Below the pieces are notes generated by a model. The model worked only from the letters and a program-made list of their open reading frames with translations, was not told the DNA's origin and ran no database searches. Below are positions 27,342 through 36,390 of a stretch of DNA of 64,000 nt, piece after piece. Origin of the DNA: Bacillus andreraoultii (GTDB lineage: Bacteria; Bacillota; Bacilli; Bacillales; Caldibacillaceae); contig NZ_LN868935.1 in NCBI RefSeq assembly GCF_001244735.1, forward strand, positions 140,092-204,091. Reading direction: 5' to 3'. The position numbers were made by a program, and so were the translations under genes. Positions within the stretch are counted from its first letter, which is position 1; every line of letters starts with the position of its first letter.

Positions 27342-28051
27342 TTGATCACCTCACCCCAATAATTCGCTAACGCTTCCATAAATACTTTTCGTTTCGGACG
27401 GCTTACAAGTAGTTCATTTCCTTTAACAATCGCACAGTTTTCGTTCATTCCTTCTACATGTTCTAAATTTACTAAGTACCCTTTATGAGCACGAAAAAAA
27501 TGATACGCGGATAATTGTTTCTCTAGCTCTTTCATCGTTCCTATTGTATGAAAATCTTCTTCTTTTGTATAAAAAATCAAATCATGCCCTAAACTTTCAA
27601 CATAATAAATCTCAGATACAATAAAACGTCTAAACCCTCCCCCTTTTACTTTAATTGTTAAATATTGAGTTTCTCTTCTTTTCATTCTCTCAACTGCTCG
27701 GTTTAAACGTTCAGAAAATTGAAAGTATGATATCGGTTTCAAAATATAATCAAGCGCATCTACTTCATATCCTTTTATTGCATACTGTGCCAAATTCGTT
27801 ATAAAAATAATGACAACTTCTGAATCGATTTTCCTAATTTCTTCAGCTGCAGACATTCCATCCATAAAGTTCATTTGGATATCCATTAAAATGATATCGA
27901 ATTGGGCTTGATAATTTTCTACAATTTCATCACCATCAGAAAAAGTATCTATTTTTAAAGTTTCAGAACGTTCTTGTTCAAACTCTTTAAGGTATTCTAT
28001 TAATTGTTCTTTATAAACGGTTTCATCTTCAACGATAGCAATTCGAATCAT
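27338..28051 (-). CDS. LytTR-family response regulator
   Basis: 237 residues. Receiver domain with acidic Glu8/Asp9, phospho-acceptor Asp in IILMDIQM (about residue 56), Thr in FITN and Lys in ILKPI. It is followed by a LytTR DNA-binding domain (IKVKGGGFRRFIVSEIYYVESLGHDLIFYT...FFRAHKGYLVNLEHVEG). The ATG at 28051 is used because GGAGGT lies just upstream and the receiver begins at once. LytTR proteins bind pairs of 9-bp direct repeats spaced by about 12 bp; two such pairs lie downstream at 23840-23869 and 25941-25970, so this regulator probably controls the chemoreceptor and the GH3 operon. Confidence 0.93.
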   Translation of the reverse strand: MIRIAIVEDETVYKEQLIEYLKEFEQERSETLKIDTFSDGDEIVENYQAQFDIILMDIQMNFMDGMSAAEEIRKIDSEVVIIFITNLAQYAIKGYEVDALDYILKPISYFQFSERLNRAVERMKRRETQYLTIKVKGGGFRRFIVSEIYYVESLGHDLIFYTKEEDFHTIGTMKELEKQLSAYHFFRAHKGYLVNLEHVEGMNENCAIVKGNELLVSRPKRKVFMEALANYWGEVIK

Positions 28052-28286
28052 TTTACCTCCTCGTAGACTAACCAACTTGTGATAATGTCTACCTTCCTTT
28101 GAAAGTTTTTCACACATCTAAATGACTATAAGGCCAAATTCCAATCAATTCAAGTTAAATGAATAGATTAGATCATCTATTCAACAAAACGACTCCCTTT
28201 AGTTTTAAAGATTGTAAATAACATATATTACAATATACCATATTTCCTAAGTATTTCGCGCCATTTAAAAATTTTCAAAAATCTTG

Positions 28287-28315
28287 TTGACAAAATGATT
28301 AATCCCGTGTATCGT
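28287..28315 (+). promoter_or_regulatory. Sigma-A promoter of the S-box transcript
   Basis: TTGACA (28287-28292), a 17-bp spacer, TATCGT (28310-28315). It starts the riboswitch transcript about 30 bp before the aptamer. Confidence 0.75.
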
Positions 28316-28350
28316 AGTCAATAAGTTAAATTTCATATGTTTCGAATTTT

Positions 28351-28450
28351 CTTATCAAGAGAGGTAGAGGGACTGGCCCAATGAAGCCTCGGCAGCGGAC
28401 TTTTGTAAAAGTACTGTGCCAATTCCAGAAGCGTATTGCTTGAAGATAAG
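28351..28450 (+). ncRNA. SAM-I (S-box) riboswitch aptamer
   Basis: P1 arms CTTATC (28351-28356) and GATAAG (28445-28450). The conserved core AAGAGAGGTAGAGGGA, the kink-turn text GGCCCAATGAAGCC and CGGCAGCGG are all present. S-box RNAs bind S-adenosylmethionine and stop transcription of methionine genes when it is plentiful. It controls the MetE-like gene at 28618. Confidence 0.97.
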
Positions 28451-28478
28451 AAGAGAGTCGTTTCTTACGTGACGTACA

Positions 28479-28510
28479 CCCCTCTTCTTATACTTGAAGA
28501 GGGGTTTTTT
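28479..28510 (+). terminator. Riboswitch expression-platform terminator
   Basis: Stem CCCCTCTTC/GAAGAGGGG (28479-28487 with 28496-28504) followed by six T, 28 nt after the aptamer. The GAAGATAAGAAGAGAG stretch at the aptamer end can compete for the left arm as antiterminator. Confidence 0.92.
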
Positions 28511-28617
28511 ATGCCATTTGAAGGAGGTGAGCAATAGTCACAGCTACATAGTTGTGTAGAGTACTTTGTTTACTGGAGTTTTAAAAAATATAAAAAACTG
28601 GAAGAGGGATGATGAAT

Positions 28618-29724
28618 ATGACAACAAAAACAAAAATTAGAGCACCTTTTAAAGCAGATCAAGTTGGTAGCTTACTAAGACCAGAACGAATTCATGAGGC
28701 AAGAAAGAACTTTCAAGAAGGGACAATCACTGCAGAAGAACTTCGAACAATTGAAACAGAAGAAATCAAGCGTATTGTGGATAAACAAATTGAAGTTGGT
28801 CTAAAAGCAGTAACTGACGGTGAATTTAGACGAAGATTTTGGCACACTGATTTTATGGAATATTTAAATGGAGTAGAAGGATATATTCCTGAACAAGGCT
28901 ACCAATTCGTCGGTGTAGAAACAGAAAAATATAATGTTCGTGTCGTTGGCAAAGTGAGTTTTAACCCAAATCATCCACATTTACGTGATTTCATCGAATT
29001 TAAAGAAATTGTTGGGGACCGGGCCATTGCCAAAATGACGATTCCAAGTCCTAACCAATTTTTCAATGCTGGCATTCGCAATGAAGATATTTATCCAGAT
29101 ATAGAAGAATATGTAAAAGATATTGTTCAAGCGTATCGTGATGCCATCCAAGCATTTTATAAGGCTGGGTGCCGTTACTTACAACTAGATGATGTATATA
29201 TTGCTGGACTTTGTGCACCTAAATTACCATTTGCTGATAGTGAATTAGAAAGAGAAAAATTAATTGATTTAGCCTTGCGTGTTGCAAATGGTGTTTTAGA
29301 AGGTAAACCAGACGATTTAGTCGTGACAACACATTTATGTCGCGGAAATTATCAATCTGCTTGGGCGTTTGAAGGTCCATATGACAAAATTGCCTCCCAA
29401 TTCTTTGCTAAAGAAAAAGTTGATGGATTCTTCCTTGAGTACGATGACGAACGATCTGGTGGCTTTGAACCATTACGCTATATTCCTAAAGGTGGGCCAC
29501 AAGTCGTTCTTGGGGTATTCACGTCAAAATCTGGTAAATTAGAAGATAAAGAGACAATAAAAGCGCGTGTTGAAGAAGCGGCAAAATATGTTCCAGTAGA
29601 GCAAATTTGCTTAAGTACCCAATGTGGATTTGCCTCCACGCACCACGGAAATAAATTAACAGAAGAAGAACAATGGGAGAAGTTAAAATATATTGTAGAA
29701 CTTTCCAAAGAGATATTAGGATAA
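28618..29724 (+). CDS. MetE-like cobalamin-independent methyltransferase (YxjG/YxjH type)
   Basis: 368-residue single-barrel protein matching the C-terminal catalytic half of MetE. Likely zinc ligands are His/Cys in THLCRGN and Cys in STQCGF; the DEF/YLQLDDVYIAG segment is also typical. Proteins of this size (B. subtilis YxjG/YxjH) transfer a methyl group to homocysteine or a related thiol, and they are S-box controlled like this gene. The full MetE N-terminal half is absent, so the methyl donor need not be the polyglutamyl folate used by MetE. The ATG at 28618 suits the GAGGG ribosome site better than 28609. Confidence 0.92.
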   Translation: MTTKTKIRAPFKADQVGSLLRPERIHEARKNFQEGTITAEELRTIETEEIKRIVDKQIEVGLKAVTDGEFRRRFWHTDFMEYLNGVEGYIPEQGYQFVGVETEKYNVRVVGKVSFNPNHPHLRDFIEFKEIVGDRAIAKMTIPSPNQFFNAGIRNEDIYPDIEEYVKDIVQAYRDAIQAFYKAGCRYLQLDDVYIAGLCAPKLPFADSELEREKLIDLALRVANGVLEGKPDDLVVTTHLCRGNYQSAWAFEGPYDKIASQFFAKEKVDGFFLEYDDERSGGFEPLRYIPKGGPQVVLGVFTSKSGKLEDKETIKARVEEAAKYVPVEQICLSTQCGFASTHHGNKLTEEEQWEKLKYIVELSKEILG

Positions 29725-29741
29725 ATTAGTAGCAAGATTTG

Positions 29742-29774
29742 TGACTCAATCGATTTCGTTTGGGTCATTTTTTA
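29742..29774 (+). terminator. Terminator of the MetE-like gene
   Basis: Stem TGACTCAA/TTTGGGTCA followed by six T, 17 bases after the stop codon. Confidence 0.85.
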
Positions 29775-30253
29775 TTACAAATCATTCTACGGTAAAATCG
29801 TGATAGATTCGTATATTTTTCTGCATTATTTGGAGGACGACCACTGTACCGATATGACAGTTAAAACAATACTCGCTATCGATTTTGCGAGTTTAGTAAA
29901 TTGGGTAAAGGTTACAGTGCAAGACTTAACCAATATATATTGTTGCTAACGACTATTCTGTTAATTGGTATGGAGACGTTCTCTTCCAATTTACAAACCT
30001 GGCTGTGGATTTATCTGTATTGCAGTAGTTCGCTTTAACATATTGGGAAAATGAATGAAGCAACTTTTAAAACTATCTACATTTAAGTTGAGTCATTCGG
30101 ATCCATTAAGGAAAGTTTCGAATGAAGTACATAAAAAATACAAGTTGGACTATATCGATTATTGTACGACTTCCTTGTGAAAATAATATCATTCTCCTAT
30201 AATAATAGATATGAACTTTTTACGAAGAAGAAGGAATCAATAGGAGGCTTGTT
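29775..30253. other. 479-bp gap without a recognised gene
   Basis: Only short open frames are present: 41 codons at 30055-30180 on the plus strand (MKQLLKLSTFKLSHSDPLRK...) with a weak ribosome site, and about 31 codons from an ATG near 29854. Neither resembles a family I know; they may be gene remnants. A strong AGGAGG at 30242-30247 serves the next gene. Confidence 0.5.
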
Positions 30254-30835
30254 GTGAATATTTTATGGGATCTAGATGGAACATTATTCGACACATATCC
30301 AAAACTAGTAGAATCTTTTATAAAACTTTCAGGAGAACCATTAGATCCAGATGAAGTCTTACGCTGGATGAAAAAAGATTCAAAACAAACATTTAAACAT
30401 TTTGGAATTTCAGAAGATAAGCGAGAAGAATTCCAACAAATTGATTTTGAATTTAAAGATGAAGATAAGAAGCCATTTCCTTACGTTGAAGATGTGTTAA
30501 AAATGGCAGACAAAAATGTTATTGTTACCCATCGCAATCGTGAGTCGACACTTCGCTTGTTAAAACATTGGAACTTAGATCAATATTTTAATGAAGTTGT
30601 CTGTCCAGAAGAGGATGGTTTTCCACGTAAACCTGATGTTGCTTCATACGTTTATGTACATGAAAAATATCATATTGATCTTGTCATCGGTGACCGGGCG
30701 TTAGACGTCATACCTGGTAAAAAGCTTGGTATACGGACTTGCTTATTTCAAAATGACGAGGCCGAAGCCGATTTCCATATTTCCTCTTATCAAAAGTTCT
30801 CGGAAATACTTAAGAGTACTGGTTTTCAAAGTTAA
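30254..30835 (+). CDS. HAD-superfamily hydrolase (subfamily IA)
   Basis: 193-residue phosphatase-type protein. Motif I is WDLDGTLFDT with Asp6 as nucleophile and Asp8 as acid/base; motif II is VTHR; the motif III lysine is in FPRKPD; motif IV is VIGDRALDV. A small helical cap lies between motifs I and II. The start is GTG after AGGAGG. The substrate is unknown, probably a small phosphorylated metabolite. It appears monocistronic, between repeat-bearing gaps. Confidence 0.9.
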   Translation: MNILWDLDGTLFDTYPKLVESFIKLSGEPLDPDEVLRWMKKDSKQTFKHFGISEDKREEFQQIDFEFKDEDKKPFPYVEDVLKMADKNVIVTHRNRESTLRLLKHWNLDQYFNEVVCPEEDGFPRKPDVASYVYVHEKYHIDLVIGDRALDVIPGKKLGIRTCLFQNDEAEADFHISSYQKFSEILKSTGFQS

Positions 30836-30871
30836 AAAACTGCATAGGAAGTAAAACCATCCTATTAAATC

Positions 30872-30947
30872 ATGTTGATATATCAAGGTTCTGAACATGA
30901 CAAAGGGGCATCCAGATGTCGGATATAAGACACTCTAGATAGCCCCT
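30872..30947. repeat. Dispersed hairpin repeat, copy 1
   Basis: ATGTTGATATATCA, TGAACATGA and a hairpin with GGGGC (30905-30909) and GCCCC (30942-30946) arms. The same order occurs at 59905-59976. The hairpin could end the HAD transcript but lacks a strong T run. The rest of the 30836-31188 gap is AT-rich without recognised signals. Confidence 0.6.
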
Positions 30948-31188
30948 CTTCCATATCATTTCTTAAATAGTTAACACACATGTACATATATACATCATTT
31001 CTTTTTTATTGCTTTTATACCTTTAATAATTAAAAATGCGTATACATCAAAAGTACTTCACTATCATACTATCATTATATAAATATAAAATTTATAAAAC
31101 AATAGCTTAGGCAAATTATGTAAGGGAGTGGAAAGATATGATAATAACCGCTATAGAATACATTTGAACGATTGGATTTAGTTCTGTT

Positions 31189-31662
31189 TTAATGTATTAC
31201 TTCATTATATATTTCGTTTTCACCCGAATCTGTATGAATAAGTTTCAGGCGATTGGAATTTTTAATAAAGATTGATTTATACTTTACTTTTCCACTTTCA
31301 TCCTTAAATAGGAGAATTCTTTTGCCACGGTTATCTGTCGCCGTCTCGATAGTAAATTGATTCGAATGAATTTTTTCGTTGATTTTACTAAATTCAGGGA
31401 GGCTTTCCCATTCATTTTGATGATTTTCTTCTACAATTTCTAGCTTTGTATCCCCTTGCTTTTCAACCTTGCTCGAGTCGTCATCAGCTGTATTTTCTTG
31501 CTGATTCTCACCATTCTCTACAGAACTGTCCTCATTCTTGATTGCTTCAGTGTTATGACTCGTCCCCTTAGATTCTTCACTTTCCCCATTCGTATCTTGA
31601 TTACATGCTGAGAGCATCCCTGTAATGAGTAAAGCGATAATCAATATGTACCATCTTTTCAT
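31189..31662 (-). CDS. Hypothetical lipoprotein
   Basis: 157-residue secreted lipoprotein. Signal peptide MKRWYILIIALLITGMLSAC with lipobox LSAC (Cys20), followed by a long Glu/Ser/Asn-rich linker (about 21-85) and a small C-terminal domain (KINEKIHSNQFTIETATDNRGKRILLFKDESG). GGGGGTAAGG precedes the ATG at 31662; the longer frame from 31704 would overlap it. I do not recognise the C-terminal domain. It lies 3' of the GGDEF-EAL gene's stop on the same strand with a 148-bp gap. Confidence 0.8.
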   Translation of the reverse strand: MKRWYILIIALLITGMLSACNQDTNGESEESKGTSHNTEAIKNEDSSVENGENQQENTADDDSSKVEKQGDTKLEIVEENHQNEWESLPEFSKINEKIHSNQFTIETATDNRGKRILLFKDESGKVKYKSIFIKNSNRLKLIHTDSGENEIYNEVIH

Positions 31663-31810
31663 GTTGTCCTTACCCCCTTCGACTGACAGTGTATCAAAAT
31701 TCACGTCCTTTTCCTACCGTGAATTACCAACAATTTTCGGCGATTTACCATTCACAACTTTTTTACTAAAGGACTTTTTATCTATTTTTGCGTACTTCTG
31801 CGCTTATTCC

Positions 31811-34186
31811 TTATCTATGAAGCAACTGTTCCATTTCTTCCCTTTTCACAGGTGGACTATACAAATACCCTTGAATTTCATCACATCCCATCTGATTTAA
31901 AAGAGCCCGCTCATTTTCTGTCTCAACTCCCTCTGCGACTATATTCAGTTTTAAACCATGAGCAATATCACATATTGATTTAACAATGAAAGCCTTTTTT
32001 TCATCTTGATCAATATTTTGAATAAACACGCGATCAATTTTTATTTCATCAATTGGCAACTGCATTAACGGATAAAGTGATGAGTACCCTTTACCAAAAT
32101 CATCTATTGAAATTTGTACACCAAGTTGTTTTAAATGATCAATCACCTTAGCAACACGCTTCGGTTTCTGTATAAAAACACTTTCAGTAATCTCTAATTT
32201 TAAGTATCTTGGTTCAAGTTCCGTTTCTCGTAGCGTTTTTTTAACAAGCTCAATTAAAGAATCTTGTTGGAAAAACTTTGCTGATATATTTACTGAAACC
32301 GGAATCTTTCTATAACCAAGATCTTGCCATCGTTTTATCTGCCGACAAGCTTGATTTAATGACCATTCATCTATTTTTGTTACTAATCCCATTTCTTCGG
32401 CTATCGGTATAAAATAACCTGGAGATATCAATCCTAATGTTTGATCATACCAGCGGATAAGCGCCTCCATACTAACAACTTGTCTATCTCTGACTTTTGG
32501 TTGATAATATTGCTCAAATGTACCCAGTTCAACGGCAACACGCAGCCTATTCTCAATTTCAACTCGTCGTTGGAACTTATCGCGCATCGTTTCATCAAAA
32601 AATTGAGCTACATTTCCTCCGATTGCTTTTGATTTATACATTGCTAAATCTGCACTTTTGACAAGTGTATCAAGATTATTCCCATCAATAGGATATACAC
32701 TAACACCGACACTAACTGTTACATAAAACATTTGATTAAGAACTGAAATACTATCATTAAATTTATCTAAAACTGAATTCACTGTACTCATTAACTCACT
32801 TTTATCATCAAAACAATGAACAATAACGAATTCATCCCCTCCAAGACGAAAAACTTCCTTTTCATCATTGCGGATGTCACTTAATTTTGTTGCTGCCATT
32901 TTTAATAACGTATCCCCTGCATCATGGCCAAGTGTATCATTGATTTGTTTAAACTGGTTGATATCAATAAATAGGATGGCGAATGGATTCTCTCTTTTTT
33001 GCTGTATGAGATTTCGTACATACTGCTGGAAATGGAGACGATTTGGTAATTTTGTTAACACATCATAGTAAGCTAACTCATGTAACTGGTCCTCAGACTT
33101 CTTCAGTTTTTCTGTTTGCTTAGAAAGTTTCCGATTCATGTGTGCACTTTCCTGAAATAATTGCTTTATTTTATCGGCCATTTTCATTAAATTATTCGTT
33201 AAAAGGCGTAACTCTGAAATATGACTTTCTGACCATGTCACATTCTCATTTGTAAGTATTTTCTTTGGCAGTCCGGTCGTTATATCCGTTAGTTCTCTAA
33301 GATTAACAGTAAATTTATGGCTCACTATTTTTACAAGAACTATAGTTACAAGCGCAAAAATTAATGATAGTTTCAATTGATCTAAAAAGTTCGTATAAAT
33401 ACGTTTTTGGTATTGAAAAATAGGGTATTGAATAACTATTTTCAAGTCTAAATGCTTTAATTCCTTTATGTATACATATTGACCAGCGTTCCATGTTAAG
33501 ATTGTTGGCCTGTTGCTATGTTCTTTTGATAAAGCTACATAAAAATTCGTTGAGACCTTATTTATATTGTAATGTTGGGTATGTGTAAGAAAATTACCTT
33601 GTTGAGACACCTTTGGAGCGAGTATTTGATGATCTTTATTTGTGATGGTGAGTTTGAAATTTCCTGAACTGTTTTGTCTTATTAAATTCTCCAACTTTTC
33701 ACTTTGCCTAACTTCTGCCATTAAAAGCTCATTTTTACTTAAGTGTTTCATCTCATTTTCCACACGATTTGCCGTTTCTATTGAACGATTTAGTACATCA
33801 TGTTGAATATAATCCCTCATATTCCATACATTGATTGCCACATTTAAGAAAATCGGGATAAGAATCGACATAAACGTAATATGGGATAAAAATTGATGAA
33901 TACTCACATGATTTTTATTACTTTTACGATGAAACTTATAAAATGGGAAATACGCCAACAACATATCAGCTATGAGTACATTAAATAAAGCATTAATCAT
34001 TGTCTTCCCAATAACAAAAAATAGTGCATCGCCTGACAAAAATGACTTCGTAACAAAAAAGGTAAGTATCCAACCGATTGTTAACCAAAAGAAAGCATCC
34101 ACATAGAACATTTTTGCCTTCCGACCGTTACGAAACCGCATCCCTACAAAAATAATTTCCAAGAGAATAATGAGATGATTAATCAT
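31811..34186 (-). CDS. Membrane GGDEF-EAL cyclic-di-GMP enzyme
   Basis: 791 residues: about three to four TM segments in the first 125 residues, an extracytoplasmic region (about 125-265), a TM at about 270-288, a short linker with coiled coil, GGDEF domain (GGDEF 449-453, intact) and EAL domain (EAL 574-576, with LKLEITES, DDFGKGYSSL, EIKIDR and VAEGVE all kept). Both synthesis and breakdown of cyclic di-GMP look possible; no canonical RxxD inhibitory site is seen before GGDEF (RNDE instead). It likely tunes motility or surface behaviour. No linked effector genes are evident. Confidence 0.93.
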   Translation of the reverse strand: MINHLIILLEIIFVGMRFRNGRKAKMFYVDAFFWLTIGWILTFFVTKSFLSGDALFFVIGKTMINALFNVLIADMLLAYFPFYKFHRKSNKNHVSIHQFLSHITFMSILIPIFLNVAINVWNMRDYIQHDVLNRSIETANRVENEMKHLSKNELLMAEVRQSEKLENLIRQNSSGNFKLTITNKDHQILAPKVSQQGNFLTHTQHYNINKVSTNFYVALSKEHSNRPTILTWNAGQYVYIKELKHLDLKIVIQYPIFQYQKRIYTNFLDQLKLSLIFALVTIVLVKIVSHKFTVNLRELTDITTGLPKKILTNENVTWSESHISELRLLTNNLMKMADKIKQLFQESAHMNRKLSKQTEKLKKSEDQLHELAYYDVLTKLPNRLHFQQYVRNLIQQKRENPFAILFIDINQFKQINDTLGHDAGDTLLKMAATKLSDIRNDEKEVFRLGGDEFVIVHCFDDKSELMSTVNSVLDKFNDSISVLNQMFYVTVSVGVSVYPIDGNNLDTLVKSADLAMYKSKAIGGNVAQFFDETMRDKFQRRVEIENRLRVAVELGTFEQYYQPKVRDRQVVSMEALIRWYDQTLGLISPGYFIPIAEEMGLVTKIDEWSLNQACRQIKRWQDLGYRKIPVSVNISAKFFQQDSLIELVKKTLRETELEPRYLKLEITESVFIQKPKRVAKVIDHLKQLGVQISIDDFGKGYSSLYPLMQLPIDEIKIDRVFIQNIDQDEKKAFIVKSICDIAHGLKLNIVAEGVETENERALLNQMGCDEIQGYLYSPPVKREEMEQLLHR

Positions 34187-34237
34187 CCACGCTTTCTATT
34201 CGTCACCAGTAACAAAGATTAAAGGTTTTTCTTTTAT

Positions 34238-34467
34238 TTAAATCGCCTCCTTAGTATCAGCCTTTTGTGTAGTTTTTGAACTGACATCATCAAAAAATAG
34301 TCCAACTAAAACCCAAATGGTATCCTATTGCTTTTGCTACCTTGACGATAGGAGTTAATCCATTTTCAATTTTTGTTTAAGGAATGGTCAATCCTTACTT
34401 TATCAGCAACATCTTGTTGCGAATAACCTAGGAGCTTACGTCTTTGTGTCATGATGTTTGTTTTCAA
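34238..34467 (-). pseudogene. Decayed XRE-family regulator
   Basis: From a TTG at 34467 (ribosome site AGAGGTGA) the frame reads MKTNIMTQRRKLLGYSQQDVADKVRID, a helix-turn-helix start. It then needs shifts in frame to continue as ENGLTPIVKVAKAIGYHLGF and FFDDVSSKTTQKADTKEAI. At least two frame changes and a deletion within the recognition helix make it non-functional. It is divergent from the intact XRE gene at 34621. Confidence 0.75.
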
Positions 34468-34483
34468 TTTCTTCACCTCTCTT

Positions 34484-34586
34484 GTGTAGTTTCCACACTA
34501 ATTACATAGTGTATTTTTTACACTTTCGATACTTTTGTTCGTTTTTTTACACAATTATTTAAATGTGCATTTTTTTCACTTATAAT
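34484..34586 (+). promoter_or_regulatory. Operator array and promoter of the XRE gene
   Basis: Four sites share a 4-7-4 layout: GTGT-N7-ACAC at 34484-34498 and again at 34509-34523, TTCG-N7-ACAC at 34538-34552, and GTGC-N7-TCAC at 34565-34579. The last abuts the -10 TATAAT at 34581-34586. This is what an autoregulated divergent repressor switch looks like. Confidence 0.6.
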
Positions 34587-34620
34587 ATAGATAAAATAGA
34601 TTCGCTTAGGGGAAATACAT

Positions 34621-35034
34621 ATGAATTATGGTAAAAGGCTAAAAGAGTTAAGAGAAAGAAAAAAATTGTCGCAACAACAACTTGCTGATAGCTTGAATAT
34701 CAATCGTTCTACATATGCACGATATGAATTGGCGCAAACTCAACCAGATTTTGAAACTTTGCAAAAATTAGCAGATTTCTATGAGGTATCAACCGACTAC
34801 CTCCTAGGAAGAGAAGAAAACAAAGTAAATGTTGCCGGTCAAGAAATCAACCTCACCCCAGAAGAGTACAAAGTCTTTGAAGTGCTAAAGAAACATCCGG
34901 TTCTCTTCCATGATCTTGCTTCGGACCCGGAGAAAAAGATTAAAGAACTGATTAAGTTATACCAAGTGAAAAAGATGTTCTTAGAGGAAGACGAAGAAGA
35001 ATACGGAGACGGATTTGGTGAGTTTGATGATTAA
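34621..35034 (+). CDS. XRE-family repressor (ImmR/phage-like)
   Basis: 137 residues. N-terminal helix-turn-helix (MNYGKRLKELRERKKLSQQQLADSLNINRSTYARYELAQTQ) with the usual FETLQKLADFYEVSTDYLLGRE continuation; acidic C-terminus (EEDEEEYGDGFGEFDD). AGGGGAAA precedes the ATG. Such repressors keep phages or integrative elements silent and are often relieved by an ImmA-type protease. A decayed ImmA-like gene follows two genes downstream, so this may be an orphan left by a lost element. Confidence 0.9.
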   Translation: MNYGKRLKELRERKKLSQQQLADSLNINRSTYARYELAQTQPDFETLQKLADFYEVSTDYLLGREENKVNVAGQEINLTPEEYKVFEVLKKHPVLFHDLASDPEKKIKELIKLYQVKKMFLEEDEEEYGDGFGEFDD

Positions 35035-35053
35035 AACGAAAGGAATGGTATGA

Positions 35054-35356
35054 GTGAATAACGATTTAAAACCAATGTTAGAATCAATCATTCAGGAAGC
35101 TTTAAAACCGATCAAAGAAGAGCTAAAAACGATTAAAACTCAATTAGATGAAAACACACAAATAACAAAATCAATCTTACATCGCCAAAATGAAACGGAC
35201 GCTAAAATGGATTCTATCTCCATTGATGTTCATAAAGTACACGGAGAACTCACCTTCGTAAAGGAAGAAATTGCTGATATTAAGGATACCGTTGATTTCA
35301 CTTATCAAAAAACATCCAAAAATGAGTTAGAAATCTTCAAGTTAAAACGAGAATAA
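35054..35356 (+). CDS. Predicted coiled-coil protein
   Basis: 100-residue, highly charged, helical protein (LESIIQEALKPIKEELKTIKTQLDENTQITKSILHRQ...), with heptad-like spacing of hydrophobic residues through nearly the whole length. No Cys, no membrane segment. GTG start 19 bp after the repressor gene, so co-transcribed with it. Similar short coiled-coil genes often sit behind phage-type repressors; their role is not known to me. Confidence 0.7.
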   Translation: MNNDLKPMLESIIQEALKPIKEELKTIKTQLDENTQITKSILHRQNETDAKMDSISIDVHKVHGELTFVKEEIADIKDTVDFTYQKTSKNELEIFKLKRE

Positions 35357-35398
35357 TGAATGACTAACTAAGAAGAATTCATAATCGGAGATGTTAAA

Positions 35399-35925
35399 AT
35401 GCAAGGAACTGGTAAAAAACTACTCTAGAAAGATGGGAACAGTTTGCCTTTAATATTTTATCCCATTTTAATTATGCTGATCCAGACGAAATTGACATCT
35501 ATGATATATGTTGGAAATAGGGACTCGTGTACTCCCTTTCCATCCGGATTTTACTGAACCCTTCCTAGATTACAAATCTATTAATCATCTAAAATCATTT
35601 TCAATACCGAAACACAAAGGTCGGCGAGGAACAATTTTTATTACAGAAGAAGGATTGAATCCTATCGAAAAGAAATTGCTCATTGCAGAAGAATTTTGCC
35701 GCTGCTACGCCCATTTTTCTTCACAACTTAATGTAGACAAGTATGGTATAAACAGGAAAATCAAGCAAAGCAGTTGTCCGCTTATTTGTTAATGCCGTGG
35801 ATGTTTTTTAAAAGCATATTGAATTTCGCTATTGATTAAGCTGTTTTATCTCTGAAATCGTTGATTACTTTTTAGTAAAGGAAGAATTTGCGCAATATAG
35901 GTTGGAACTCTGTTTAAACATAAAA
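35399..35925 (+). pseudogene. ImmA/IrrE-type metallopeptidase, decayed
   Basis: Pieces in different frames add up to an ImmA-like protein: WEQFAFNILSHFNYADPDEIDIYDICWK, then GTRVLPFHPDFTEPFLDYKSI...KHKGRRGTIFI, then LIAEEFCRCYAHFSSQL, then QENQAKQLSAYLLMPWMF, then DYFLVKEEFAQYRLELCL. At least three frameshifts separate them. The zinc-binding (H/E)EFCHxYxH motif has Arg in place of the central His. In ICEBs1-type elements ImmA cleaves the ImmR repressor; here that control is lost. Confidence 0.75.
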
Positions 35926-36044
35926 TTGATGCTCTTATACCATTCAGAAACGGGGTTGGGAGTATTGATTGGTTTTAATTTTTTTACAGTATTTTTAGGT
36001 AAAATTACCTAATTACATAGTCATATCAAAAGGAGCGTTATGTA

Positions 36045-36371
36045 ATGAGTCAAGCAAATGAAGCAAACCGCGAAGAGTCGTATTTTGATGGAGGATTGCT
36101 CCAATATATTGGTTGGAGGATTCTAGGTTTTTTGGTAACTGTCTGTACTCTTGGGATATGTTTACCGTGGTCTTATACTATGATTTATCGCTGGAAAATT
36201 GAGCACACAGTTATTAATGGTAGAAGATTAACGTTTAATGGGTCAGCAATAGGGTTGTTTGGAAATTGGATAAAATGGTGGTTTTTCACAGTCATTACAT
36301 TAGGAATTTACGGTTTCTGGGTTTTTATCAAATTAGAAAAGTGGAAAACAAAATATACAACATTTGCTTAA
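36045..36371 (+). CDS. DUF898 family small membrane protein
   Basis: 108 residues with two hydrophobic segments (YIGWRILGFLVTVCTLGICLPWSYTMIYRW and LFGNWIKWWFFTVITLGIYGFWVFI) of the repeated pattern typical of DUF898: G-rich TM, then W..K...T.....GRRL.F.G. The function of the family is unknown. A following open frame at 36391 (with a stop) may have formed an operon with it. AAAAGGAG precedes the ATG. Confidence 0.8.
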   Translation: MSQANEANREESYFDGGLLQYIGWRILGFLVTVCTLGICLPWSYTMIYRWKIEHTVINGRRLTFNGSAIGLFGNWIKWWFFTVITLGIYGFWVFIKLEKWKTKYTTFA

Positions 36372-36390
36372 CGGATAAAGTGGGGATTAT

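Noticed and set aside
26034..28051. Agr quorum-sensing system
   Set aside because: Kinase and regulator classes fit, but no AgrB-like processing protein or AgrD-like peptide gene was found on either side.
30055..30180. 41-codon frame as a real gene
   Set aside because: Weak ribosome site and no recognisable family; mentioned only in the gap entry.
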